From positions 1-28,671 of the forward strand of contig NZ_JBKHDN010000007.1 in NCBI RefSeq assembly GCF_046541315.1: a DNA stretch of 28,671 bases, read 5' to 3'. A model generated the notes under the pieces. That model saw only the letters and a list, made by a program, of their open reading frames with translations. It was not told where the DNA came from and did no database searches. Below, one piece after another: positions 7,270 through 15,306 of the stretch; position 1 is the stretch's first letter, and every line of letters begins with the position of its first letter. This DNA comes from Lamprobacter sp046541315 (GTDB lineage Bacteria > Pseudomonadota > Gammaproteobacteria > Chromatiales > Chromatiaceae). The position numbers and the translations under genes were made by a program.

Positions 7270-8162
7270 TGAAGACCGATCACCCCATCTATCTCTTTCT
7301 GTCCGCTGGCGCCGAGGCGTTTCGGGTGTTGACCGGCGGGATGCGGCTGGAGGGCGCCTATCGTTTCAATTCCACCACGCTCAAGACGGTGGAACGGCGG
7401 CTGGATGGACTGCTGGAGCCCGAGGGGCACGCCGGGCCGGTCTATGTGGTCGAATTCCAGGGGCAATGCTCGCAGCAGGCCGGCTACAATCTGCTGAGCA
7501 AGATCGGACTCTACGGCGAACGGTGTCCGACGCGCGATGTCATCGGGATCGGAGTGTTTCTGCGCGAGCGCGATGTTCCGGGTTATCCCGGCGGGCTTGG
7601 TACCTCACCCGATCTGGTGCGCATCGTCATCCTCGAACAGACCCTGCCGGACTGGCTGGCGCGCGAGCCGGAGAATCCCTATCTGGCGGTGTTCGCACCG
7701 CTACTGATCGAAGACGAGGCCGAACTGCGCGCCCGCGCGCCCGCGCTGTGGCAACGCATACAAAGTGCATCGCTCCCGCCCGAGGCGCGCGACTTGCTAG
7801 CGCAAGTCATGGAATTTTGGTTTTTCGAACGCTTTCGCGGTCTGACCGCACAGGAGATCTGGGCCATGTTGAATCTGGTGACCCCCATTCAAGAGACACG
7901 CGCCTATCAGTCCATCTTTGCCGAGGGCGAGGCCAAGGGCAAGGCCGAGGGCGAGGCCAAGGGCAAGGCCAAGGGCAAGGCCGAGGGCGAGGCCAAGGGC
8001 AAGTCGAACACCCTCAAGCGGCAGATCAAACGCCGATTCGGTCGTCTAACCGACGAGGCCGAGCGGCGCATCGACGCCGCTCCGGTCGAGCAGCTTGATG
8101 TCTGGCTCGATGACATTTTTGACGCCGACAGCGCGGACAGCCTGCTCGGGCCGGAGCAGTAG
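7269..8162 (+). CDS. DUF2887-type Rpn/PD-(D/E)XK nuclease-fold protein, 297 aa
   Basis: The opening MKTDHPIYLFLSAGAEAFRVL and the core VERRLDGLL...VYVVEFQGQ match the DUF2887/Rpn group of PD-(D/E)XK proteins. D46 and E62-x-Q64 are the likely metal site, with Gln in the usual Lys position, as is common in this group. Known relatives (RpnA-E) are DNA endonucleases linked to RecA-independent recombination; many are annotated as putative transposases. Residues 218-245 are an EGEAKGKA repeat, followed by a basic then acidic helical C-terminus. ATG 7269 is preferred over GTG 7263 because of the MKTD family start and the TGATG overlap with the leader ORF. Unlike the neighbouring Rpn remnants, this copy is uninterrupted. 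Confidence 0.8.
   Translation: MKTDHPIYLFLSAGAEAFRVLTGGMRLEGAYRFNSTTLKTVERRLDGLLEPEGHAGPVYVVEFQGQCSQQAGYNLLSKIGLYGERCPTRDVIGIGVFLRERDVPGYPGGLGTSPDLVRIVILEQTLPDWLAREPENPYLAVFAPLLIEDEAELRARAPALWQRIQSASLPPEARDLLAQVMEFWFFERFRGLTAQEIWAMLNLVTPIQETRAYQSIFAEGEAKGKAEGEAKGKAKGKAEGEAKGKSNTLKRQIKRRFGRLTDEAERRIDAAPVEQLDVWLDDIFDADSADSLLGPEQ
7920..8003 (+). repeat. Three identical 24-bp coding repeats plus a 12-bp half unit
   Basis: Units lie at 7920-7943, 7944-7967 and 7980-8003, with a 12-bp half unit at 7968-7979. The 24-bp units are identical at nucleotide level and encode AEGEAKGK. Length changes in multiples of 12 bp would keep the frame, so this is a likely slippage site. Confidence 0.9.
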
Positions 8163-8259
8163 GGTGCCCGCTCGGCGAAACCCATCGAACCCCACCGAAC
8201 CCAGGCACCAGGCCATCAGGAATCTCACCACAACCAACGCCCCCGGTTTGCCGAGAGCG

Positions 8260-8662
8260 TTTCAAGGTCACACATGCGCCCAACAGCCGGCGTGATCGAT
8301 GATCGCCTCGCTGTTGCGAGCACATGGTAGGCACTGTCGCCATCGGATTGCAGGTATAGCCGGTCCCCTGACGCGCGGGCGCGAACGTCCCGTGGAATCT
8401 GGGCTTCTGGGTCAGTATCGTCCGGCAATCAGGTCGAGCGGCCATAGAAGGGCCTCGGCGCCTCCGCCCTGGGAGGAGACAACACCCGGCGCGGGACCTC
8501 GGCCGCGCGGCTCGGGGCAGACCCGAACCCGCGCACCGGCTTGCCGATCGGCCCCCCGCGGAAGGCCCACATGAACGACTGTTGATTGTTGCGCCCCGGC
8601 TCACCCATGACCTGCACCGGGGTCTCGTCGATCTGCACCACCGGTCCCTGAGTGAGCAGCGC
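8260..8662 (-). pseudogene. Decayed IS66-family transposase (TnpC) fragment
   Basis: On the minus strand, a first frame reads PVVQIDETPVQVMGEPGR, then QSFMWAFRGGP and PSRAAEVPRRVL, the characteristic IS66 DDE-domain sequence with its catalytic DET. Later frames give RLYLQSDGDSAYHVLA and EAIIDHAGCWAHV (second catalytic Asp region and the CWAH block), separated by frameshifts; a TGA follows where arginines are expected. The N-terminal zinc-finger region, the C-terminus, TnpA/TnpB and terminal inverted repeats are absent. About 100 bp before it (8163-8260) I see nothing. Confidence 0.8.
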
Positions 8663-8915
8663 CTTGGGTGCCGCGACCATCGTCCTGCTGGGCGCCTTTA
8701 TGTTGCTGTTCGTCGCGGCGCTGATCGCGAGCATTCAGCGGCAGGAGTTCGAGCTGTCGTGGTTGTTCGTCGCCGCGACGGTGCAGATCGGCCTGCATGC
8801 ATTGGTCGATTTCAGCATGCAGATGCCGGCCGTGGTGTTCGCTTACCTATTTCTCGCCGGGCTTGCCTTCGGCCGCTCCTCTGCTCGGCGACGCCTTGGC
8901 GTAAGCCGCGCTTAG
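8663..8915 (+). pseudogene. C-terminal stub of an O-antigen ligase/polymerase (Wzy/WaaL-like)
   Basis: About 84 codons read GAATIVLLGAFMLLFVAALI, then FELSWLFVAATVQIGLHALVDFSMQMPAV and VFAYLFLAGLAFG, ending at TAG 8913. The LHALVDFSMQMPA motif and three hydrophobic segments are typical of the last transmembrane helices of O-antigen ligase-type membrane proteins of ~430+ residues. It begins exactly where the IS66 homology stops, so the 5' 80% of the gene is gone. No start of its own is convincing. Confidence 0.7.
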
Positions 8916-8922
8916 GCGAAGC

Positions 8923-10875
8923 TCAGGCGAAGAAGGCCTCCAGATCGGCGAGGTCGTCGGTGCGTCGCATCGGCGGCAGGCTGTCGAGGAAGACACGGCC
9001 ATAGCCGCGGCTGTGCAGGCGCGGGTCGCAGACCACCAGCACGCCTCGGTCGCTGGGGTCGCGGATGAGCCGGCCGGCACCCTGTTTGAGCGCGATCACC
9101 GCTTGCGGGAGCTGGAAATCGCGAAACGGGTTGCCGCCCTGGCGCTTCAGGGCCTCGGCGCGGGCTTGCAGGATCGGATCGGCCGGCGAGTGGAACGGCA
9201 GCTTGTCGATGATGACGCAGGAGAGCGCCTCGCCGCGCACGTCGACGCCCTCCCAAAAACTCGAGGTGCCGAGCAGTACGGCATTGCCGAGCTGGCGAAA
9301 GCGTTCGATCAACTCGCCGCGGGGCGCGCTGCCTTGCACCAGCAGCGGGTACTCGAGCAAGGACTCGAGACGCGCCGCGGCCTCGCGCAGCGCGCGATGG
9401 CTGGTGAAGAGCAGAAAGGCGCGGCCCTTGCTGCGCGCGAGGACCGCGTGGGCGACCTCGACCACTCGTGCCGTGTAACCGGGATGGGCGGGTTCTGGCA
9501 TGGCCGATGGACAATAGAGCAGCGCTTGGCGCGGATAATCGAAGGGGCTGTCCCATTGCGCGGTCTCGGCATCCTCGCAGCCGACGCGGCCGGCGAAATG
9601 CGCGAACGAATCGCCGACCGCGAGCGTCGCCGAGGTGAAGATCCAGGCGGTCGGATAGCGCTTGCGCTGTTCACGGAACACCGTGGAGACATCGAGCGGG
9701 GTCTGATGGAAGCGAAAGCTCCGCCCTTGCAGGTCGAACCAGCGCACGCTGTTCGCTTCGTCAGGTGTGTTCGTGGGCGCATTCGCAGGCGCATCGGCGC
9801 GGAGACTGTCGAGTTGGGCGCGGACCGCCGTCACTCGGGCCGCCGCCTGCTCGAGTCCGCGCGAGCGCTCGCTGATCGGCGCGAGGGTGGCGGCGAGGGC
9901 ATCGAGGCGATCGCCCAGCGCATCGAGCGCGACTTGCACGCCTGCGGCGTTGGCGATCTGTTGCCAGGGTCCGCGCCGATCCTCGAAGCCGAGCGCATCG
10001 CTCAAGCGCAAGCGCAGCTCGGCGACGGTTTGCCGCAACGCGTCGCAGGCGAGCGGCAGATCCGGGACGTCGCCGGCGTCGCGGCGATCGGTGGCCTCGA
10101 TGTCGCGCGCGAGTTCGATCAGTTGGCGCGCGCTGAGCGAGACGCCGAAGAAGCTGGCGGCGACCTCGGGTAGCTGATGGGCCTCGTCGATGATGAAGCC
10201 GTCGGCATCCGGCAGAACCTCGCCGAAGCCCTCGTCGCGCAGCGCCAGATCGGCGCACAGCAGATGATGGTTGACCACCACCAGCTCGGCCACCTGCGCG
10301 CGCCGGCGCGCCTCGACCAGATGACAGTCCTGGAAGACCGGGCAGTCTTGGCCGAGGCAGTTGTCGGCGGTCGAGGTCACGGCCGGCCAGACTGGGTCGT
10401 CTTCGGGGATCGCCAGCTCGGCGATGTCGCCCTGCCGGGTGTGGCCGCTCCAGTCGCGCACCAACTTGAGGTGGTGGCGCACATCGGGGCGATACCGGGT
10501 CGGCGCCTCGCAGGCGAGCGCGAGCCGATAGCGGCAGAGGTAATTGCCGCGCCCTTTCAGCAGCGCGACGCCGATGGGGACGCCCAAGGCCTCGCGGATC
10601 ATTGGGATGTCGCGCTGGAAGAGCTGATCTTGCAGGTTGCGGGTGCCGGTGGAGATGACGATCTTGCGCCCGCTGAGCAATGCTGGCACCAGATAGGCGA
10701 AGGTCTTGCCGGTGCCGGTGCCGGCCTCGCAGATGAGGGCGCCGCCGGCGGCGAGCCGCTCGGCAACGCGCGCCGCCATGTCTTGTTGCTGCGGGCGCGG
10801 ATGGAAATCCCGCAGCCGCTCGGCAAGGGGGCCATCGGTGGCGAGCGCCTCGATGACGGGCAGCGGCTTCGGCAT
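8923..10875 (-). CDS. yoaA: YoaA/DinG-type Fe-S ATP-dependent DNA helicase, 650 aa
   Basis: An XPD/DinG superfamily 2 helicase, 5'-3' polarity in the family. Walker A AGTGTGKT at 51-58, Fe-S cysteines C114, C173, C178 and C184, DEAH at 230-233, and the C-terminal GAGRLIRDPSDRG (motif VI) near residue 610 are all present. The length fits YoaA (about 636) better than DinG (about 716). E. coli YoaA works with the HolC (chi) subunit in replication-fork repair. The ATG at 10875 lies 6 bp after the stop of the upstream lipoprotein gene, so it is probably the last gene of an mrcB operon. The 3' end nearly abuts the O-antigen ligase stub. Confidence 0.93.
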   Translation of the reverse strand: MPKPLPVIEALATDGPLAERLRDFHPRPQQQDMAARVAERLAAGGALICEAGTGTGKTFAYLVPALLSGRKIVISTGTRNLQDQLFQRDIPMIREALGVPIGVALLKGRGNYLCRYRLALACEAPTRYRPDVRHHLKLVRDWSGHTRQGDIAELAIPEDDPVWPAVTSTADNCLGQDCPVFQDCHLVEARRRAQVAELVVVNHHLLCADLALRDEGFGEVLPDADGFIIDEAHQLPEVAASFFGVSLSARQLIELARDIEATDRRDAGDVPDLPLACDALRQTVAELRLRLSDALGFEDRRGPWQQIANAAGVQVALDALGDRLDALAATLAPISERSRGLEQAAARVTAVRAQLDSLRADAPANAPTNTPDEANSVRWFDLQGRSFRFHQTPLDVSTVFREQRKRYPTAWIFTSATLAVGDSFAHFAGRVGCEDAETAQWDSPFDYPRQALLYCPSAMPEPAHPGYTARVVEVAHAVLARSKGRAFLLFTSHRALREAAARLESLLEYPLLVQGSAPRGELIERFRQLGNAVLLGTSSFWEGVDVRGEALSCVIIDKLPFHSPADPILQARAEALKRQGGNPFRDFQLPQAVIALKQGAGRLIRDPSDRGVLVVCDPRLHSRGYGRVFLDSLPPMRRTDDLADLEAFFA

Positions 10876-10881
10876 GCGCGA

Positions 10882-11754
10882 TCAGCCGTCGGTGGCCCGC
10901 CGTTCGGCCTCGATCGCGCCCTCGATATCGCCGGCCTGACGCCGCGCATTGGCGATGATCTCCCAGTTGTTGCGCTTGAGCGCGGGCTGATCGCCGGTGA
11001 GGGCGTTCGAGCGGGTGGCGAGCTTCGAGGCCGAATCGCTCATGCCTTGCTCAAGCCGCACCCGCGCGAGCCGGTTCCAGAGATAGGCCTCCTGGGGCTG
11101 GATGCGCAAGGCGCGCTCGAGCGTTGCCGCCGCGCCGCCGGCATCGCCGCTCTGGCGTTGCTGCTCGGCGCGCTCGGCGAGCGAGGCGACTGCGGGCGGC
11201 ATGCCGGCAGGCGCGAGCGCGGACGGCCGGGCGCTGGCGATCTCGGGCGCGGGTGGGGCGTCCGCGCCCGAGGCCTCATCGGAAGGCGCGGGCCGCGTTG
11301 GCTCGCTGGCCGCGGATGGCGGCGTGTCGGGCGCGGTAGTGTCGGGTTCGGTAGGGGATTCGGAGGGGCTGGGCCGCGAAGTGCCGGGCTGGGATTCTGC
11401 GGTTCGCGGCTCGCGCTCCGAGTCGCTGGTCGGTCGCGCTGGCGTCTGTGGCTCTGTTTGGCTCCTGTCGGCCTGCGTTTGGGCGTCTGACTCGGCTGCG
11501 GCGGACGAATCGCTGTCGCTCTCCGCTGCGGCACGGCTGTCGCCAATCTCCTCCATGATCTCCTCCGGCGGCGTATAGGCATAGACCTGCGTCGGCGCCG
11601 CTGGCGTCTCCGGCGGGGGCTCGATCGGCACCGGCTCGACGCGCGGCGCGGGTTGGCTCTCGACGATGGGGGCCGGGGGGCCGCTGCGTTCCATGGCGGC
11701 GCAGGCCGGGAGCAACAGCGCCGCGAGCGTGAGCAAGGAAAGGGATTTGTTCAT
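10882..11754 (-). CDS. lpoP: TPR lipoprotein, likely LpoP-type activator of PBP1B, 290 aa
   Basis: The N-terminus is a lipoprotein signal, with lipobox LLPAC placing the acylated cysteine at residue 18. Residues ~19-195 are a Pro/Ser/Glu/Ala-rich disordered linker, and ~196-285 contain tetratricopeptide-like helices (AAATLERALRIQPQEAYLWN). This layout (outer-membrane lipid anchor, long linker, TPR) and its position 2 bp after mrcB match LpoP of Pseudomonas, which stimulates PBP1b. The linker would let the TPR reach across the periplasm. The function is inferred from architecture and context; CpoB-like roles are an alternative. The gene is tightly followed by yoaA (6-bp gap). Confidence 0.8.
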   Translation of the reverse strand: MNKSLSLLTLAALLLPACAAMERSGPPAPIVESQPAPRVEPVPIEPPPETPAAPTQVYAYTPPEEIMEEIGDSRAAAESDSDSSAAAESDAQTQADRSQTEPQTPARPTSDSEREPRTAESQPGTSRPSPSESPTEPDTTAPDTPPSAASEPTRPAPSDEASGADAPPAPEIASARPSALAPAGMPPAVASLAERAEQQRQSGDAGGAAATLERALRIQPQEAYLWNRLARVRLEQGMSDSASKLATRSNALTGDQPALKRNNWEIIANARRQAGDIEGAIEAERRATDG

Positions 11755-11756
11755 GA

Positions 11757-14168
11757 TCAGTTGCCGTAGAAATCGCTCATGAAGGGACTGGGATTGCGCG
11801 GCGCTTGGCGGTCGCGCGCGGGGGGCTCGGGCACCGGTCGCGGCGCGGGCTCTTCCTCGGGGCGGCTTGGCGCCTCATCGCGGTTGTCGGATGCAGACTC
11901 GCCATCGCCACCGACGCAGCGGGTGGCACCCGCATGGCCACGAATGAAGGGGATATCGCGTTGACCGCAGGCATCCGCAAGTTCGATCGAATGGGGGGGC
12001 TCGTCACTCAGGGACTGATTGTCGATTTCGGCCATGATGTCGCCCCAGACCCTGAGGGCGCCACTGGAGCCGGTCAGGCCCATCGGCTGATTGTCATCGC
12101 GCCCGACCCAGACCACCGCCACCCGGTCGCGACTGAAGCCCGCGAACCAGCTATCGCGCATCTCGTTGGTGGTGCCGGTCTTGCCGGCGACGTGCAGGCC
12201 CTCGGGCAGGCGTTGCTTGAGCCAGGTGGCGGTGCCTTCCTCGACCACCTTGCGCATCGCCCATTGGGTGAGATAGGCGGCATCGCTGCTCACCATTGGC
12301 TCCACCGCGAGCGGATAGCGGTTGAGCGGCTGTCCGTCGGCATTCAGCACCTCGCGAATCGCGCGCAGCGGGGCGCGGAAGCCACCGGCGGCGATGGTCT
12401 GATAGACCTGCGCCAGTTCGATCGGCGGCAGCGAGGTCGCGCCGAGCAACAACGAGGGCGAGGGCTGGATCGGACGCGCCACGCCGAGGCGGCGCAGCGT
12501 ACCGGCGACCTCGTCGACGCCGACCTGCAGCCCGAGATTGATCGTCGCCAGGTTGTACGAATTGGCCAGCGCCCGATAGAGCGGCACGCGGCCATGCACG
12601 CGGCGATCGTAATTCTGCGGTGTCCACAGTTGGGTGCCCACGCGCAGGCTGACGGGGCGGTCCTCGATCGGCGAGACCAGCGAAAAGCGCTCGGGTTGCG
12701 CGAGAGCAGTGAGATAGATAGCGGGCTTGATCGCCGAGCCGACCGAACGTATGGCATCCAGGGCGCGGTTGAAGCCGGCGTAGTCGGTCTTACGCCCGCC
12801 CACCAGCGCCAGCACCTCGCCCTGCGACACCGAGGTCACCACCGCAGCGGTCTCCAGGGTGCCGGCGGACAGCCCTCGCTGCGCATCCAGCTCGGGCATG
12901 CGCTCGCCGATGGCGGTCTCGGTCTGGGTCTGGATCAATGGGTCCAGGGTGGTGAAGATGCGCAGCCCCGCGGAGCGCAGATCGGCGTCGCGATAGTCGC
13001 GCTGCAACTGGCGGCGAACCAATTGGATGAAGGCGGGATAGTCGCTGGCCGGGCGGGCGCCGCTGTCCCTGATACCAAGCGGAGCGGTCTTGGCCTGCGC
13101 GGCGTCCTCGGCGGAGATGACCCGATGGTGAGCCATCAGGTCGATGACCAGGTTACGGCGCTCGATGGCCTTCTCGGGATGGCGGCGCGGATTGTATTCG
13201 CCCGGCCCCTTGAGCACCGCGACCAACAGGGCGATCTGCGGCGCGCCGAGTTCGTCGAGGTCGCGATCGAAATAGAAATGGCTGGCGAGCCCGAAGCCGT
13301 GGATGCTGCGACTACCGTCCTGGCCGAGATAGACCTCGTTGGCATAGGCGGTGAGGATCTCGTCCTTGGAGTAACGACGGTCGAGCAGCACGGCCATGTA
13401 GGCCTCCTGCAGCTTGCGCTCGAGGGTGCGCTCCCGGGTCAAATAGAAGTTCTTCACCAGCTGTTGGGTCAGGGTACTCGCGCCCTGCACCGTGCGCCCG
13501 GCCATGAGGTTCTCGTAGGCGGCGCGCAGGATGCCCTTGGGGTCGACGCCATGATGCCGGTAGAAGCGGCGGTCCTCGACCGCGAGCAGGGTCTTGACCA
13601 GCAGGGGCGGTAGCTGTTGGCGGCTCAGCAGCACCCGGTCTTCATTATGCGTGGGGTAGATGCTGGCGATCAGCGCCGGGTCGAACCGCACCAACGCCAG
13701 GTCACGGCCATTGTCGCCGGCGCGCATATCGGTGACGACCTCGTCGGCGATGTGGACCGCGATCAGCTGCTCGGGCTCGGCGCCGTCCCAGAAGCGAAAC
13801 GCGCGGGTGTGGATCAGCAGCCGCTCGCCATCGACCTGGAAGCGGCCGGCACGCTCGACCTCGGCCGAGCGCCGGTACTTGAGCCGCTCGAGTTCGCCGA
13901 TCAGCGCCTGCCGGGTGATCGGGCGACCGACATAGAGTTCCAAGGGACGGGCATAGACCCGCGCCGGGAGCGCCCAGCGCTGGCCCTCGAATTTTTCCCG
14001 CACCACCTCGTCGAGCTGCATGCCATAGAGCCCGAGCGTCAAGCCGCCAGCGATGACCGCGAGCAGCAGGCCGCTGAACAGAACGCCGAGAAAGAGGCCA
14101 AGCCCGGAGCGCCGCCGCGAGGGGCGCCGACGTTTATGAGAAGGAGCAGTGATGTTGGCGTTGGCCAC
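11757..14168 (-). CDS. mrcB: Penicillin-binding protein 1B, bifunctional peptidoglycan synthase, 803 aa
   Basis: A basic cytoplasmic tail (11-20) and one transmembrane helix (about 22-50) are followed by a UB2H-like region. The GT51 glycosyltransferase domain has catalytic Glu198 in AVEDRRFYRHHGVD, QGASTLTQQLVKN (228-240) and RKLQE. The transpeptidase has SAIK with active Ser478, SYN (537-539) and KTG (663-665). It polymerises lipid II and crosslinks glycan strands at the inner membrane. The start is GTG at 14168 with AGGAA about 10 bp upstream. The C-terminus has a Pro/Arg/Glu-rich tail. A TPR lipoprotein follows after 2 bp. Confidence 0.95.
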   Translation of the reverse strand: MANANITAPSHKRRRPSRRRSGLGLFLGVLFSGLLLAVIAGGLTLGLYGMQLDEVVREKFEGQRWALPARVYARPLELYVGRPITRQALIGELERLKYRRSAEVERAGRFQVDGERLLIHTRAFRFWDGAEPEQLIAVHIADEVVTDMRAGDNGRDLALVRFDPALIASIYPTHNEDRVLLSRQQLPPLLVKTLLAVEDRRFYRHHGVDPKGILRAAYENLMAGRTVQGASTLTQQLVKNFYLTRERTLERKLQEAYMAVLLDRRYSKDEILTAYANEVYLGQDGSRSIHGFGLASHFYFDRDLDELGAPQIALLVAVLKGPGEYNPRRHPEKAIERRNLVIDLMAHHRVISAEDAAQAKTAPLGIRDSGARPASDYPAFIQLVRRQLQRDYRDADLRSAGLRIFTTLDPLIQTQTETAIGERMPELDAQRGLSAGTLETAAVVTSVSQGEVLALVGGRKTDYAGFNRALDAIRSVGSAIKPAIYLTALAQPERFSLVSPIEDRPVSLRVGTQLWTPQNYDRRVHGRVPLYRALANSYNLATINLGLQVGVDEVAGTLRRLGVARPIQPSPSLLLGATSLPPIELAQVYQTIAAGGFRAPLRAIREVLNADGQPLNRYPLAVEPMVSSDAAYLTQWAMRKVVEEGTATWLKQRLPEGLHVAGKTGTTNEMRDSWFAGFSRDRVAVVWVGRDDNQPMGLTGSSGALRVWGDIMAEIDNQSLSDEPPHSIELADACGQRDIPFIRGHAGATRCVGGDGESASDNRDEAPSRPEEEPAPRPVPEPPARDRQAPRNPSPFMSDFYGN

Positions 14169-14274
14169 GAGGCGTGATTCCTAGAGCGGGGCTCGGTGCA
14201 GCTGTTGTGCCGGCTCGGTCATCCTGATCGGATGGCGTCGGACGCATCGCTCCGGCGGCCCGAATTGACGCCTC

Positions 14275-14303
14275 ATCATCCCATTGCCTGCGCGAGGTCA
14301 CAA
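14275..14303 (-). promoter_or_regulatory. Candidate sigma-70 promoter of mrcB-lpoP-yoaA
   Basis: On the minus strand TTGTGA (14303-14298) and GATGAT (14280-14275) are separated by 17 bp, with 4 of 6 matches each. They lie about 110 bp upstream of the mrcB GTG. No better pair is visible in the gap 14169-14328. Confidence 0.3.
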
Positions 14304-14328
14304 GTGCGGCACTGGGTGGCGCGGGCGC

Positions 14329-15306
14329 TCACTGCTTGATGCCGACACCGCGCCGCAGCAGGCTCAGGCTGTACACACCGAGGACGACGATGAACAGCGC
14401 GATGATCGAGAAGGCAATGCCGAGCGGGATGTCGCTGACCCCGAGCAGGCCATAGCGGAAGGCATTGATCATGTAGAGAATCGGGTTGGCGAGCGAGAGC
14501 GTCTGCCAGGGCTCGGGCAGCAGGTCGATCGAGTAGAACACGCCGCCGAGGTAGGTCAGCGGCGCCAGGACAAAGGTCGGCACGATCGAGATGTCGTCGA
14601 AGCTGTTGGCATAGACCGCGTTGATGAAACCGCCGAGGGCGAAGAGGATGGCGGTGAGCAGCAGGATCAACAGGGTCACGCCAATGTCGTGGACGCCGAA
14701 GCTGGTGAAGAAGGCGGCGACGATCATGACCACGATGCCGACCGTGAGTCCACGGGCGACGCCGCCGGAGACATAGCCGGCGAGGATGATCCAGTTCGGT
14801 GCCGGCGACACCAGCAGCTCCTCGATATAGCGCGAGAACTTACTGCTGTAGAACGAGGAGACGACATTGCTGTAGGCGTTGGTGATCACTGCCATCAGCA
14901 CCAGTCCGGGAACGATGAAGTCGATGTAGGGCAGTCCCTCCATCGGTCCGATGCGCTCGCCGATCAGGCGCCCGAAGATGACGAAATAGAGCGTCGTGGT
15001 GATCGCCGAGGGCAGGATGGTCTGCACCCAGATGCGCGAGAAGCGCATCACCTCCTTGCTGAACAGGGTCATGAAGGTGATGCGATAGCGGCGCCAGCGG
15101 TTGTCGTCGACCAGCGGGGCTTGCGCTTGGGCGCCATTTTGGGCGCCCGCTTGCCAATGCGAGGGCCCGGAAGGCTGCCCTTGTGCAGTGGATTGCGGGT
15201 GGGGTTGCCGTGGGGAGTGCTGTGGGGAGTGCTGGGCGTCGTGCCGGGGGTCTTGCATGGCGGTGTGGCCGGGATTCTGGTCGGGGATTGGTCTGGCCTT
15301 GCTCAT
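14329..15306 (-). CDS. yadH: YadH-family ABC-2 transporter permease, 325 aa
   Basis: From about residue 72 onward it closely follows E. coli YadH: FMTLFSKEVMRFSRIWVQT, YIDFIVPGLVLMAVITNAYSN, FSRYIEELLVSPAP and APLTYLGGVFYSI, with six hydrophobic segments. It forms an inner-membrane exporter with YadG; the substrate is unknown. The first ~65 residues are a Gln/His/Pro-rich low-complexity extension not found in E. coli YadH. The ATG at 15306 overlaps the yadG stop as ATGA, which supports this start and coupling; an internal Met near residue 79 gives the more usual length. Confidence 0.9.
   Translation of the reverse strand: MSKARPIPDQNPGHTAMQDPRHDAQHSPQHSPRQPHPQSTAQGQPSGPSHWQAGAQNGAQAQAPLVDDNRWRRYRITFMTLFSKEVMRFSRIWVQTILPSAITTTLYFVIFGRLIGERIGPMEGLPYIDFIVPGLVLMAVITNAYSNVVSSFYSSKFSRYIEELLVSPAPNWIILAGYVSGGVARGLTVGIVVMIVAAFFTSFGVHDIGVTLLILLLTAILFALGGFINAVYANSFDDISIVPTFVLAPLTYLGGVFYSIDLLPEPWQTLSLANPILYMINAFRYGLLGVSDIPLGIAFSIIALFIVVLGVYSLSLLRRGVGIKQ

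Noticed and set aside
7920..8003. Regular repeats that might be a CRISPR array
   Set aside because: The units are contiguous, in frame and encode EGEAKGKA; there are no spacers and no cas genes.
8026..8604. 192-codon minus-strand ORF
   Set aside because: It mixes antisense of the DUF2887 gene with an out-of-frame IS66 relic; it is not a gene of its own.
11805..13613. 602-codon plus-strand open frame
   Set aside because: It is antisense to mrcB, open only because of GC-rich codon bias; the minus frame has the full PBP1B motifs.
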